In this document: positions 10,008 to 18,585 of the stretch, piece by piece
Position numbering within the stretch: position 1 is the stretch's first letter
Layout: each line of letters opens with the position of its first letter
Assembly: GCA_020635565.1 (NCBI GenBank)
Contig: JACJZN010000012.1
Span: 1 to 40,032, forward strand
Length of the DNA: 40,032 nt
Reading direction: 5' to 3'
DNA from: Flavobacteriales bacterium
GTDB lineage: Bacteria > Bacteroidota > Bacteroidia > Flavobacteriales_D > Parvicellaceae
The notes under the pieces: model-generated
The model's database searches: none
The model's input: the letters and a program-made list of their open reading frames with translations, nothing else
What the model was told of the DNA's origin: nothing
Program-made: the position numbers and the translations under genes

Positions 10008-10170
10008 AGTTTTAATTCTTTAGTTGTTGATCTCAAAAATACTAAAATTCACTTACTAGGTTCAATGAGGCTGATTTACAAGTAATGGTGCCAATTGTAT
10101 TTTGGATAAACAGTAATTAATAATGATCTTTCTATGATACTTTTCCCCAATCCACAACATTCAAAAATCC

Positions 10171-10178
10171 TATCTTTG
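10171..10178 (+). promoter_or_regulatory. Bacteroidota -7 element (TATCTTTG) for the bio operon
   Basis: TATCTTTG, identical to the motif before the SDR gene, sits only 5 bp before the bioF ATG at 10184. With normal spacing transcription would begin at or within a few bases of the start codon, so the mRNA may be leaderless. No clear -33 box and no BirA-type palindrome is seen. Confidence 0.45.
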
Positions 10179-10183
10179 CCATC

Positions 10184-11281
10184 ATGTCATCAGAAGAAAA
10201 ATACTTATCCAAACTGGAGCAAAGAAAGGAAGTCAATGCACTTCGGTCTTTAACAACAGTTCAAGGATTGGCTGATTTTAGTAGTAATGATTATCTGGGA
10301 TTAGCTAGAGCGGTTATGCCACCTTATGAAGTAAGATCGGGTAGCGGAGGTTCTAGACTCTTGACAGGGAATTATAAAGACATTGAATATTTAGAACAAC
10401 GACTCGCTGAGGTTTGCAATGCAGAAAGTGCGTTGATCTTCTCTAGTGGATATGCTGCTAATTTGGGTATTTTATCTTGTTTACCACAGCGTGGTGATAT
10501 CATTCTTTATGATCAGTTGGTACATGCCAGTATCCGTGATGGGATAAGGTTGTCCAATGCCTCTAGTTATTCATTTCAACACAATGATTGGAGCGATCTG
10601 GAGAGCAAATTACAAAAATGGTCTGGTGCTTCTATCCATGTGGTACTGGAGAGTGTTTATTCAATGGATGGTGATAGTTTGGATATCGATGAGATAAAGA
10701 GACTAAAACGTAAATACGAATTTGAATTGATCATGGATGAAGCTCATTCTTTCGGTCTTTTCAGAGATGATCCTTTTCAAAGGGAATTGGGAAGTTTAGC
10801 AACGGCTAGGGTAGTAACATTTGGAAAGGCGCTAGGTTGCGATGGTGCTGCAGTGATCTGTAGTAAAGTGGTCAGGGATTATCTGGTTAATTTCTCCAGA
10901 CCATTTATTTATAGTACAGCACCTTCTCCCCATAAAGTAGCATTGATCGGTTATCAACTAGAACAATGGAGTGAATTGAATGATCTGAATGTATCTGCGC
11001 AAACGTTAAAGCGACAGTTCGAAGAAGCCTTATTACCTCATTATCAATTGATCACAGGATCTTATGGCAATATCATTGGACTGGTGATTCCGGGTAATGA
11101 TGAGGTCAAATATTATTCAGGTGTATTAAAAGAACACGGCTTTGATGTGAGACCAATACTTTCTCCAACTGTTCCAATGGGACAGGAGAGATTAAGAATT
11201 TGTTTTCATACTTTCAATACGGAGCAGGAAGTTAAAGGAATGATATCTTTGCTGATTAAATTGAAAAATAAAGAAGTGTAG
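10184..11281 (+). CDS. bioF: 8-amino-7-oxononanoate synthase
   Basis: A 365-aa PLP enzyme of the alpha-oxoamine synthase family. It condenses pimeloyl-ACP (or -CoA) with L-alanine in the first committed step of biotin ring assembly, in the cytoplasm. Visible landmarks: SGSGGSRLLTGN near residue 52, the PLP-contacting DEAHS (185-189), the Schiff-base Lys215 in TFGKALG, and C-terminal ERLRICFHTFNT. It is slightly shorter than E. coli BioF (384 aa), mostly at the N-terminus. bioD starts directly at the stop (11281/11282), and bioA overlaps bioD, so this is a compact bioF-D-A operon. bioB, bioC and bioH are not in the window. Confidence 0.95.
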   Translation: MSSEEKYLSKLEQRKEVNALRSLTTVQGLADFSSNDYLGLARAVMPPYEVRSGSGGSRLLTGNYKDIEYLEQRLAEVCNAESALIFSSGYAANLGILSCLPQRGDIILYDQLVHASIRDGIRLSNASSYSFQHNDWSDLESKLQKWSGASIHVVLESVYSMDGDSLDIDEIKRLKRKYEFELIMDEAHSFGLFRDDPFQRELGSLATARVVTFGKALGCDGAAVICSKVVRDYLVNFSRPFIYSTAPSPHKVALIGYQLEQWSELNDLNVSAQTLKRQFEEALLPHYQLITGSYGNIIGLVIPGNDEVKYYSGVLKEHGFDVRPILSPTVPMGQERLRICFHTFNTEQEVKGMISLLIKLKNKEV

Positions 11282-11893
11282 ATGAAGATCTTTGTGACGG
11301 GAATTGATACAAATGTTGGGAAGACTGTGGTTGCCGGAATATTGGCAAGTGCCTTGAAATATGATTACTGGAAACCCATTCAGAGTGGTGACCTTCAAAA
11401 TAGTGATAGCATAAAAGTAAGACGTTGGCTGGATCGAGGACAAAAGATCCACAAAGAAAGCATTAGACTTAAGAATCCGCTTTCACCACATGAGAGTGCA
11501 AGACTAGACAAGAAAGAAATAACCCTAGATCAGTTCGAATTACCCAAAAAGGAGAAATTGATCATAGAGGGAGCAGGTGGACTCATGGTTCCTCTCAACG
11601 ATAAAGGTGATTGCATCATTGATCTGATCAAACAACTCGATGCTAAAACGGTGTTAGTAAGTAAGAACTACTTGGGGTCTATCAATCATACCTTGATGTC
11701 ATGTCATGTATTGGCAAGTAATGGGATACAGAATATGGGGATCATCATCAATGGTGAACCTAATCCGGCTAGTGAGGAGATCATCACAGCTATTTCAGGT
11801 GTGCCGATTTTGGGACATGTTCACTGGACACCCAAGATCTCCAAGCAGTTTATTCAGGAAGAAAGCAAGAAGTTCAAAAAGATCTTCGAATGA
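11282..11893 (+). CDS. bioD: Dethiobiotin synthetase
   Basis: A 203-aa ATP-dependent carboxylase that closes the ureido ring of 7,8-diaminopelargonate. P-loop GIDTNVGKT at residues 7-15, substrate-contacting YWKPIQSG just after residue 28, and EGAGGLMVPL (Mg/ATP loop) in the middle. The start codon ATG abuts the bioF stop, and the TGA overlaps the bioA start (ATGA, 11890-11893), indicating translational coupling. Confidence 0.95.
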   Translation: MKIFVTGIDTNVGKTVVAGILASALKYDYWKPIQSGDLQNSDSIKVRRWLDRGQKIHKESIRLKNPLSPHESARLDKKEITLDQFELPKKEKLIIEGAGGLMVPLNDKGDCIIDLIKQLDAKTVLVSKNYLGSINHTLMSCHVLASNGIQNMGIIINGEPNPASEEIITAISGVPILGHVHWTPKISKQFIQEESKKFKKIFE

Positions 11894-13161
11894 GTTCATT
11901 AAAAGATAGAGATAGACAAGTAGTTTGGCATCCTTTTGATCAGATGAAAGGAGCAGATGTTATTCCCATACAAAGGGCTGAAGGAGTTTATCTGTATGAT
12001 CTTGAAGGTAATAAGTACATAGATGCATTCAGTAGTTGGTGGGTCAACATCCATGGACATGCCCATCCAGTATTGGCAAAAGCATTGGCTGATCAGGCTA
12101 AGAAAATGGAACACGTAGCATTTGGTGGTTTTACACATGAACCAGCTGTTCAGTTGTCAGAGAAACTGTTGGCGTTATTACCAGATCGGTTTTCTAAAGT
12201 ATTCTTCTCAGATAATGGAAGTACGGCAACAGAAGTAGCCATCAAGATGATCATGCAATTTCATTATAATTTGAAACACGAGCGACCAGTGTTCGTGGCT
12301 TTGGAAAACGGTTATCATGGCGATACCTTTGGTAGTATGTGTGTCACTGCTCGAGGAGGTTTTAACGAACCATTTGAACGCTACATGTTTGATGTGGAAT
12401 ACCTACCAGCACCTACAAAAGCAAACAGAGAAGAAGTTTTAACCCAAGTAGACCAATTGTGCAAAGAGGGTAGAGTAGCAGGCTTTATATTCGAGCCATT
12501 GGTTCAGGGAGCTGGAGGCATGTTGATGCATGATGCAGCGGTATTGTCAGAGGTTATTCAGGCGTTTCAGGATGCAGGTGCGATCTGCATTTCAGATGAG
12601 GTAATGACAGGTTTCGGACGTACAGGAAAGATGTTTGCACAAGATCATCTTACGGCTGTGCCAGACATGATTTGTCTGTCTAAGGGGGTTACAGGAGGGT
12701 TTATGCCTTTAGGCTTGACCATCGTTTCTGAGAAGATCTATCAGGCTTTTTATAGTGATGAAGCCAAGCACACTTTCTTGCACGGACACTCTTATACGGG
12801 AAGTCCGCTGGCATGTGCGGTGGCTTTGGCCAACTTAAAGTTGTTCGAATCTGAGGATACCATGCAAAAAGTACAGTGGTTATCAGATCAATTAGCTACG
12901 ATTAAACAACAATTCGAAGGACATTCAGGAGTAAGAGAAGTAAGGCATTTAGGAGGGATCTTAGCCATAGAACTACAAACCACTGGCAAAACCTCTTATT
13001 TCAACACCAAAGGAAAGGAAGCTTACCAATACCTGCTTAAGAAAGGAATAGTTATGCGTCCGTTGGGTAATGTGATGGTGCTCATTCCTCCGTATTGTAT
13101 TACATCGGCAGAACTGAGTTACATTGCAGAGCAGTTGATGTCTTATTTGGATGGTAAGTAG
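11890..13161 (+). CDS. bioA: Adenosylmethionine-8-amino-7-oxononanoate aminotransferase
   Basis: A 423-aa class III PLP aminotransferase that converts the BioF product (KAPA) to 7,8-diaminopelargonate using S-adenosylmethionine as amino donor. SSWWVNIHGHAHP (48-60) is characteristic of BioA rather than other class III enzymes. DEVMTGFGRTG (236-246) and Schiff-base Lys265 in CLSKGVTGG are the PLP-binding landmarks. Length is as usual for the family. It is the last gene of the bio operon; the intergenic region that follows carries no clear terminator within the first 40 bp but contains a long imperfect hairpin at 13200-13289. Confidence 0.96.
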   Translation: MSSLKDRDRQVVWHPFDQMKGADVIPIQRAEGVYLYDLEGNKYIDAFSSWWVNIHGHAHPVLAKALADQAKKMEHVAFGGFTHEPAVQLSEKLLALLPDRFSKVFFSDNGSTATEVAIKMIMQFHYNLKHERPVFVALENGYHGDTFGSMCVTARGGFNEPFERYMFDVEYLPAPTKANREEVLTQVDQLCKEGRVAGFIFEPLVQGAGGMLMHDAAVLSEVIQAFQDAGAICISDEVMTGFGRTGKMFAQDHLTAVPDMICLSKGVTGGFMPLGLTIVSEKIYQAFYSDEAKHTFLHGHSYTGSPLACAVALANLKLFESEDTMQKVQWLSDQLATIKQQFEGHSGVREVRHLGGILAIELQTTGKTSYFNTKGKEAYQYLLKKGIVMRPLGNVMVLIPPYCITSAELSYIAEQLMSYLDGK

Positions 13162-13880
13162 ATCGTTTTTCATTTATCGATATTTGAGCTTAACAGAAAC
13201 TTGTCATCCTGAGTGAAACGAAATATCTCCTACTCAGCAACTATTTGTTCCATTTGAGGAGATGCTTCACATGGGCTCAGTGTTACAAGCCCCTCTATTC
13301 AAAGTATAAACCGGCCTTTGTCGCTTTTTTCGTAGTTAGATAAGAATGAGGGGCGTTAAGACGAACCCATGTTTGAGCTCAGACATCGAAAGTTTGCTTT
13401 CGGTAATGGCGATCTAGCGAGTTTGGGTGAGTTAGTGACCATTCTGTTATCGAACAGAAAAATGGGAGCGGCCTAGATTTTTGATTCTTTTCATCAATGG
13501 AAAAGAATAGAAGAATAAGCTATTGTGCCATAGAAAAGAAGTGTCTCGAAAACTCTTGTTTCTTTCTTGATACTTTGTCTTGAAACAAAGTATCCAAAAT
13601 TCAAGCTCAGAACAAAGCTTCTACCCGCCTCTCAGCCTTCATTGATTTTACTACAAGCGTTAGGGTACGCTGTACCTAACGCAAAGCGCCCTTTTGAAAA
13701 TCTAATGAAGCCTGTTCACCGCTTGCACCGGCCCGCTGTTCTGATCAGGCCTTCCCTCCTCTATTCTGGGTATTTGAGGCACTACATACAACAACCCTAT
13801 TCCCTAGCAACTATTCCCTAACAGCTAACAACCAACAGCTAATAGCTAATCCCTATCATCTAACACCAATAGTCAAGTCT
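13162..13880. repeat. Gene-free region rich in palindromes (REP/MITE-like)
   Basis: No coding sequence is supported here. Seen in order: an imperfect hairpin of about 90 bp (13200-13289, CTTGTCATCCTGAGTGAAAC ... TTCAC...CTCAG...ACAAG) whose left arm resembles widespread bacterial intergenic repeats beginning TCATCCTGAG; GCCCCTC(T)ATTC / GAATGAGGGGC (13289-13354); TCTGTT/AACAGA (13443-13458); a perfect 9-bp stem ATTCTTTTC/GAAAAGAAT (13484-13508); a perfect 10-bp stem GATACTTTGT/ACAAAGTATC with loop CTTGAA (13569-13594); and a nested cruciform, outer arms 13637-13649/13697-13710, inner GCGTTAGGGTAC/GTACCTAACGC (13657-13682). Whether these are dispersed repeats needs the rest of the genome. Confidence 0.6.
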
Positions 13881-13881
13881 C

Positions 13882-13932
13882 CATCTAGGGGTCATCTAAG
13901 GGTCAACTAAGCCTCATCTAGGGGTCAACCCC
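13882..13932. repeat. 11-bp tandem repeat (CATCTARGGGT), about 4.5 copies
   Basis: Head-to-tail units CATCTAGGGGT (13882-13892), CATCTAAGGGT (13893-13903), CAACTAAGCCT (13904-13914), CATCTAGGGGT (13915-13925) and a partial CAACCCC. The stretch before it (13820-13860) is made of looser AACAGCTAA/AGCTAATCCC repeats. No gene lies here. Confidence 0.8.
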
Positions 13933-14202
13933 ACCTTTCACCGCTTCGTCACCGCCTTGCTCACCTACCTTTCTCCGCTTAGAACACCTCAGCAACACGC
14001 GAGAGAGACGCCAAACACCGCTACGGCACCGCATACAACAACCCTTTTTACCCGCCTAGAACAACTGTGTGAAATGTCTTCAACGTGCTGTCTTTAGGTA
14101 GAGTTTACAACAAAACTTAGAGCAGGCGTCCAACTGAATCGGTACTACAAACTGCACATTAATTATTATCTCACGAATACACTTCCTTTTTTTCAAATTG
14201 AT

Positions 14203-14210
14203 TATATTTG
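14203..14210 (+). promoter_or_regulatory. Possible promoter (-7 TATATTTG) upstream of the cassette array
   Basis: TATATTTG matches the Bacteroidota -7 consensus TAnnTTTG and lies about 85 bp before the first cassette boundary (14294). It points into the array, where it could drive the first cassettes as an integron Pc promoter does. The -33 box is not convincing. Confidence 0.3.
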
Positions 14211-14248
14211 GTTAACCTATAAACGAAATAACAACCATTGTTGATAGC

Positions 14249-14302
14249 AACCCATATTGGAGTTATAACAACAGGTGTGGTTGTTATACATACGTTAGCA
14301 AA
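14249..14302 (+). other. First array boundary: possible degenerate attC or attI-like site
   Basis: A 9-bp perfect stem TATAACAAC/GTTGTTATA (14264-14272/14280-14288) is followed 5 bp later by GTTAGC (14294), an R'-type GTTRRRY-like crossover sequence. An upstream AAC (14249-14251) could be the R'' arm, but the spacers on the two sides are unequal (12 and 5 nt). It marks the left edge of the first cassette; whether it is an attC or a relict attI cannot be told. No integrase gene lies beside it. Confidence 0.45.
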
Positions 14303-14311
14303 TATTGAAAA

Positions 14312-15435
14312 ATGAGATTAAAAATTATTCTTACGATTCTTGCAACTGCTGTTGGTTTTATAACAATGGCTCAGAATGATTTAAAATTCAAATTGGATTC
14401 AATTGCTAATTCTGGAATAGAAAAATTTTAATAATGAATTTTATAAAACAGAAATCTCGATTGAACAACGGTGGAGTATCAATATTCAATCCATGGATTT
14501 CATACATTTTATAAAACCTCTCATGTATAAAACGATTCTACAAATTGGCGTTATGGTAGCATTACTAAAATATTCACTACGGTAATAATACTTCAACTAG
14601 AATCGGAAGGTAAGTTGTCGATTGAAGATTTAGTCTCTAATTCTTTAAACCTTAAACGACACAACGAAAGTGGTATAACCATAAAACATCTCTTAAATCA
14701 TACTTCAGGATTATATGATTATACAAAAAAAGTATTCCCTAAACATAAATGGGAAAGCACACCTGAAGAGTGTATTCAATATAGCTTAAAACGCAAACAA
14801 AATTTTGCAACAGGCTCCCAGTTTGAATATTGTAATACAGGTTTTACTCTGTTAGGTTTAATAATTGAAAAAGTAACTGGTAAGTCTTTGCTCAAAACTT
14901 AAATGAAAGAATATTTGAACCTTGTAACTTAAAAAGTATGGAATATTCTGTAGATGAAAATGTACCAAAGAATACTGCTAAAGGATATGAAAAGAAAAAG
15001 GGTAAGTATGTTGATTATACAAATGTAGATCACAAGTGGGCTAATTCTGCTGGAGCAATTTTAGGAACCTCAAATGATTTATATCAATTCAACAAATGCC
15101 TACTTGAAGGAAAACTACTTGACAGTACTCAATTGAATAAAATGATTAACTCAACAGTTGTTTTCAGAGATTTAGACGCAGAAGGATTAGAATGGTTTTA
15201 TCATGCTATAGGTTTAGGATGGCATTTATCTCTAGATTTATCTGGAAAAACGACTAACGTTTCTCATAACGGAAATACCGCTGGATATAATTGCAATATT
15301 CAATACGAATTAGGCAACAGTCTTACGATTGTAATTGCTATGAACTTATTCCCTAGCGGTAAATACGAGCCTGTTTTTAGCACGCAGAATCAATTGATAA
15401 ATACGATACATGAATATTACAAGAATGAAAAATAA
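14312..15435 (+). pseudogene. Cassette 1: serine hydrolase, beta-lactamase (class C/PBP-like) family, frameshifted
   Basis: Reading through three frames restores a secreted beta-lactamase-family (PF00144) protein of about 370 aa. It has a signal peptide (LKIILTILATAVGFITMAQN), the catalytic S-x-x-K motif as SITK (14558-14569), the Y-x-N motif as YCN (14828-14836) and an H-x-G third motif as HNG (15265-15273). Breaks: a stop after IEKF at about 14430, where AAAAATTTT has one T too many for IEKFNNEFYK; a further frame change near 14465; an in-frame TAA at 14528-14530; and a lost T near 14887 (TCTTTGCTC instead of TCTTTTGCT). Family members are D-amino peptidases, esterases or beta-lactamase relatives; substrate unknown. 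Most breaks are homopolymer length changes, so this may be an assembly-error version of an intact gene. Confidence 0.8.
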
Positions 15436-15510
15436 CATTTGCTAACACTGTATATGAAATCATAGCACCCTGCGGGATGCTACGCTTCATATACTGAACC
15501 GTTATAGCCT
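15436..15510 (+). other. attC site 1 (end of cassette 1)
   Basis: 5' arm ATTTGCTAAC (15437-15446), perfectly complementary to the cassette 1 start at 14294-14303. Long stem GTATATGAA/TTCATATAC (15450-15458/15486-15494), an inner stem TAGCA-CCC/GGG-TGCTA, then the crossover GTTATAGCC (15501-15509). At about 75 bp it is the shortest attC of the array and unrelated in loop sequence to the others. Confidence 0.8.
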
Positions 15511-15550
15511 ATTGTAGGACGACAGCACCGTAAAACAAAAAAGAACAGAA

Positions 15551-16522
15551 ATGACATTAAAAGAAGCAGTATTAAAGAGCCTTGAAGAAATTAACGGACT
15601 GACAAACTATTTGGAAGTTTACAACCATATCGTAGAGAAAAACTATTACGACTTTGGAACAGCCAAAACACCAGGTTCGACAGTTTCGGCTTTACTTGGT
15701 GACTTTATACGCAACGGTGACACGAGAGTAAAAAGAATAAAACAACAAGGCGGAACATATTCTTACTACTTGACAAAGAACGAGCAAAATATTGCAATTG
15801 ACGTTCTTAGCGGTGAAACAGAAACTCAAACAACTTTACCGAAAAAGCCGACCAAGACAAAGACTTACGAAGAGAGAGATTTACATAAACTTTTGAGTAG
15901 TTATCTTAAAAACACAGACACTTACTCGAAGACCATTTTTCACGAACAATCAAACGGTAAAGACAACAACCAAATTTGGACACACCCCGATATGGTTGGC
16001 ATTAAGTTTTTGAATTTGCAGACAAAAGCCAGCCAGAATTTTTTAAAATCAATTAATCGTGTTGACACTTTTAAAATGAGTTCCTACGAACTGAAAAAGG
16101 AAATCAACAGCGACAGCGAACTTAAAAAAGCATTTTTCCAAGCAGTTTCAAATTCAAGTTGGGCGAACTATGGCTATTTAGTGGCTTTTGAATTCAGTGA
16201 CAGTTTGAATGAAGAAATGGCAAGACTAAATCAATCATTTGGAATTGGAATTATTGAACTTAACGCCAACCCTTACCAAAGCAAAATACTTTTTCCAGCA
16301 GTTTATCGAGACTTAGACTTCAAGACCATTGACAAACTCTGCAAAATGAACAATGAATTTAATAGGTTCATTGAGCAGACAGAAAAACTAATGACAGCAA
16401 GTGAAAAATATGTTTCCGGTGCTGAAAAAGAATTGGACGAATTTTGTGACGACTACTTTGCAAACGACACAGAAGTAGAAGAATACTGCAAAGAAAAGAA
16501 CATACCGACCAATGACGAATAG
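15551..16522 (+). CDS. Cassette 2: HARE-HTH domain protein, probable restriction-type nuclease partner
   Basis: An intact 323-aa cytoplasmic protein. Residues 1-75 form a HARE-HTH winged helix (TLKEAVLKSLEEINGLTNYL ... NHIVEKNYYDFGTAKTPGST ... GDTRVKRI), a DNA-binding fold found in ASXL proteins and fused to restriction endonucleases. The rest (about 100-300) resembles the COG2958/HrgA-like group: ERDLHKLL, IWTHPDMVGIKF, FKMSSYELKKEI, AVSNSSWANYGYLVAFEF. I suspect a restriction-endonuclease-like fold there, but cannot prove catalytic residues by eye. The C-terminus is acidic and coiled. It is the sole gene of its cassette and, unlike its neighbours, carries no frameshift. Role in defence is an inference from the family. 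Confidence 0.78.
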   Translation: MTLKEAVLKSLEEINGLTNYLEVYNHIVEKNYYDFGTAKTPGSTVSALLGDFIRNGDTRVKRIKQQGGTYSYYLTKNEQNIAIDVLSGETETQTTLPKKPTKTKTYEERDLHKLLSSYLKNTDTYSKTIFHEQSNGKDNNQIWTHPDMVGIKFLNLQTKASQNFLKSINRVDTFKMSSYELKKEINSDSELKKAFFQAVSNSSWANYGYLVAFEFSDSLNEEMARLNQSFGIGIIELNANPYQSKILFPAVYRDLDFKTIDKLCKMNNEFNRFIEQTEKLMTASEKYVSGAEKELDEFCDDYFANDTEVEEYCKEKNIPTNDE

Positions 16523-16531
16523 AATAACAAC

Positions 16532-16668
16532 AGGCTATAACAGGCGTTTGGCTCAATGGCGGGCGAAGTGGTTAATTGAACATTCTACCTCGCATCAACT
16601 GTTGTGGTGTATTGACAGTTTTGTGCTCCGAAATCCGCCACTGCGCCAAGCGCCAAAACGTTGGCGGT
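16532..16668 (+). other. attC site 2 (end of cassette 2)
   Basis: 5' arm AGGCTATAAC (16532-16541) is the exact complement of the cassette 2 start (15501-15510). Arms GGCGTTTGGC ... AATGGCGGG pair with CCGCCACTG ... GCCAAGCGCC (with G.T pairs). The loop of about 80 bp contains TTGACAGTTTTGTGCTCC, and the site ends in GTTGGCGGT (16660-16668), the next cassette start. Nearly identical to attC sites 3 and 4. Confidence 0.85.
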
Positions 16669-16717
16669 CATTGTACAGCGACACCTAAGCAAGACGACAA
16701 AACAAAAATTGAAACAA

Positions 16718-16849
16718 ATGATAACAATGAAATTAATTCTAAACAGAATCAAAAATTATTATGGAGGCGGAAAATGTCCTAAATGTGGCGAGTGGATAGA
16801 TGATGACGATGATTGTTGTCAAACTTGTGGTTATCCTTGGACAGATTAA
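16718..16849 (+). CDS. Cassette 3: 43-aa zinc-ribbon microprotein
   Basis: Small ORF with two knuckles, CPKC and CQTC, separated by GEWIDDDDDC, and a final GYPWTD. This looks like a complete single zinc ribbon. It starts about 55 bp after the cassette boundary and ends 37 bp before the reverse transcriptase gene, so it could be the first gene of that operon. An earlier start (ATG at 16661) would lie on the attC crossover itself and is less likely. Whether it is translated is unproven; the cysteine spacing is the main support. Confidence 0.5.
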   Translation: MITMKLILNRIKNYYGGGKCPKCGEWIDDDDDCCQTCGYPWTD

Positions 16850-16886
16850 AAATTTCACTTCTTAATAATTCTATCGTTGCATTTTA

Positions 16887-18570
16887 ATGGACAATAACAA
16901 GGAAAGCATATTCAAAAAGTATTTTTCCCCCGAAAGCCTACGGCTTGCGTGGGAAAGGATGGTACGTTCAAACGGAAAAGATGTAAAGGACTTTTTCGGA
17001 ATAGACATTTATGCTTCAAATCTTGACAAAAATTTAGTCCGACTTTCCGAAGCAATTGTCAAAGGGGAATTTAAACCGCAAAGACCTTTCAAATATTACG
17101 AACCAAAAGCATCAAAAACTCACAGAACGAAATCTGTTTTGAGTATTGAAGATTCTTTGGTTTATCAAGCGATAGCCAACACAGTTGCAACAGCCAACTA
17201 CAAACGATTAGCAGAAAACAATAGTTTTGTCTTTGGTAGCGTTTTACACCCAGAAGTTGAAAAAGGAAACGAGTTGCTAAATGACTATGAAGCAGACTTT
17301 TACTTTTTTGAGTATTACATTCCGCTTTACAACAAGTTCATCAATTCAGTAAACACCGAAATTGACAATACAAATATCCGCTTCAAACTTGAAACAGATA
17401 TTACAGGATTTTTTGACTGTATTCCTCATTCAAAACTTTTAGTTACACTACACAAATTTGGTGTAGAACCTGAAATACTTGATTTGTTAGCAGATTGCCT
17501 AAACTTATATTCAGGAACAAAAGAATCAGTAACACCAGGCGTGGGTATTCCACAAGGTGCAGCCGCTTCGTTCTTTTTCGCAAATGTTTTTTTGAACGAC
17601 CTTGATTATCTCATAAGCCAAAACGGTTACACTTATTACCGTTATATGGACGATATACGCATTTACGAAGAAACCGAAGAAAAACTCACGGAAGTGCTTG
17701 TTCTTATAGACAACTACTTAAAAGGTAGAGCGCTTTCATTAAACACTAAAAAAACTTCTATTGAAGAGATTAGCGAAGACAGAGATAGCGAAAAATTGCC
17801 TTTGCTTGCAGGTTATGCACAAGAACTTCTTGAAGAATATGAAATAAAGAAACTCGATAAAGGAAAACACGTTTATCTGAACGAACAAAATCCTGACAAC
17901 GAACAAGGCAAAAAATATATTGTCAAGTCTATTGAAGGTGCAGAACTTATCGAGTTCTGCAAAAAAGACATCAAAGAAGCAGAAGATTTTTTATTAAAAA
18001 AATTCCAAGACATTGAACATTCAGATTTCAGTGCAAGAACTTTGGCTAATGACGAAGAATTGAAAAAGCAAATTATTCATATTGCTTACAAATGGCGTAG
18101 CGCAAATTCCATTTTAAAAACCGAAGATAAACCAATACTAAACGAAAAACTTATTCCAATTTGGTTATTTTGTTTGGAACATTTCTTTTGGAAAGCAAAT
18201 CACTTTTGTTGGAACTTAAACCAATATGGTGCAAACAAAATGATAACGGAAAAACTCAATGAGTTAATTCCAAAGTTCAAAAGTTTTGAGTGGGTTCGTT
18301 ATCAAATTTTGTCGAATATGGCAAATTTTCAAAATTTTAATTCATCTGAATTAAGAGAGATTTTTAGAAAAGCAAAAGAAGAATCGTCAGGGACTTGTTC
18401 GACTTGGATTTGGTTTTTATATGATTCTACTAAAACATTTGAAATCTGACCATCAACTTTTTGCTTCGCTTCGCCAAGCAATTAAAGACGACAAAGAACT
18501 ATACATTAAAACCGTTTGTCAAGTTATATTCAAAACAAACAGGAAACGAAAAAATCTTGATGAAAATTAA
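16887..18570 (+). pseudogene. Cassette 3: reverse transcriptase (UG/Abi-like, YMDD), C-terminal frameshift
   Basis: An RNA-directed DNA polymerase of the single-gene, non-retron-looking kind often linked to phage defence (DRT/UG or Abi groups). Motif A ETDITGFFD at 169-177, GIPQGAAAS at 220-228 and the catalytic YRYMDDIRI with YMDD at 253-256. There is no maturase or endonuclease domain. The helical C-terminus (about 400-520, FWKANHFCWNLNQYG) resembles that of UG reverse transcriptases. Frame 1 stops at 18449, but removing one T from the T5 run at 18411-18415 continues the protein to TAA at 18570 through YMILLKHLKSDHQLFASLRQ, so the likely full length is about 560 aa. The catalytic core is undamaged. 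The next gene begins 15 bp later, suggesting an operon. Confidence 0.85.
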
Positions 18571-18585
18571 ATACTGGTTTGGCTT

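Noticed and set aside
13657..13682. GCGTTAGGGTAC/GTACCTAACGC as an additional attC site
   Set aside because: The GTT is on the 5' arm and the AAC on the 3' arm, opposite to the attC order in the array, and it bounds no cassette gene.
13567..13821. 84-codon ORF in the gene-free region
   Set aside because: It runs through two hairpins and low-complexity repeats, has no ribosome-binding site or domain, and its composition is unlike that of the neighbouring genes.
18411..18570. Programmed -1 frameshift at the T5 run in the reverse transcriptase gene
   Set aside because: No downstream stimulatory structure or canonical slippery heptamer stands out, and the surrounding genes show many similar homopolymer breaks, so error or decay is simpler.
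16887..18570. Retron or group II intron as the source of the reverse transcriptase
   Set aside because: No maturase/HNH domain or intron-like RNA ends are seen, and I found no msr/msd-like inverted repeats directly upstream; the arrangement in an operon with HEPN and ATPase genes fits a UG/Abi-type enzyme better.
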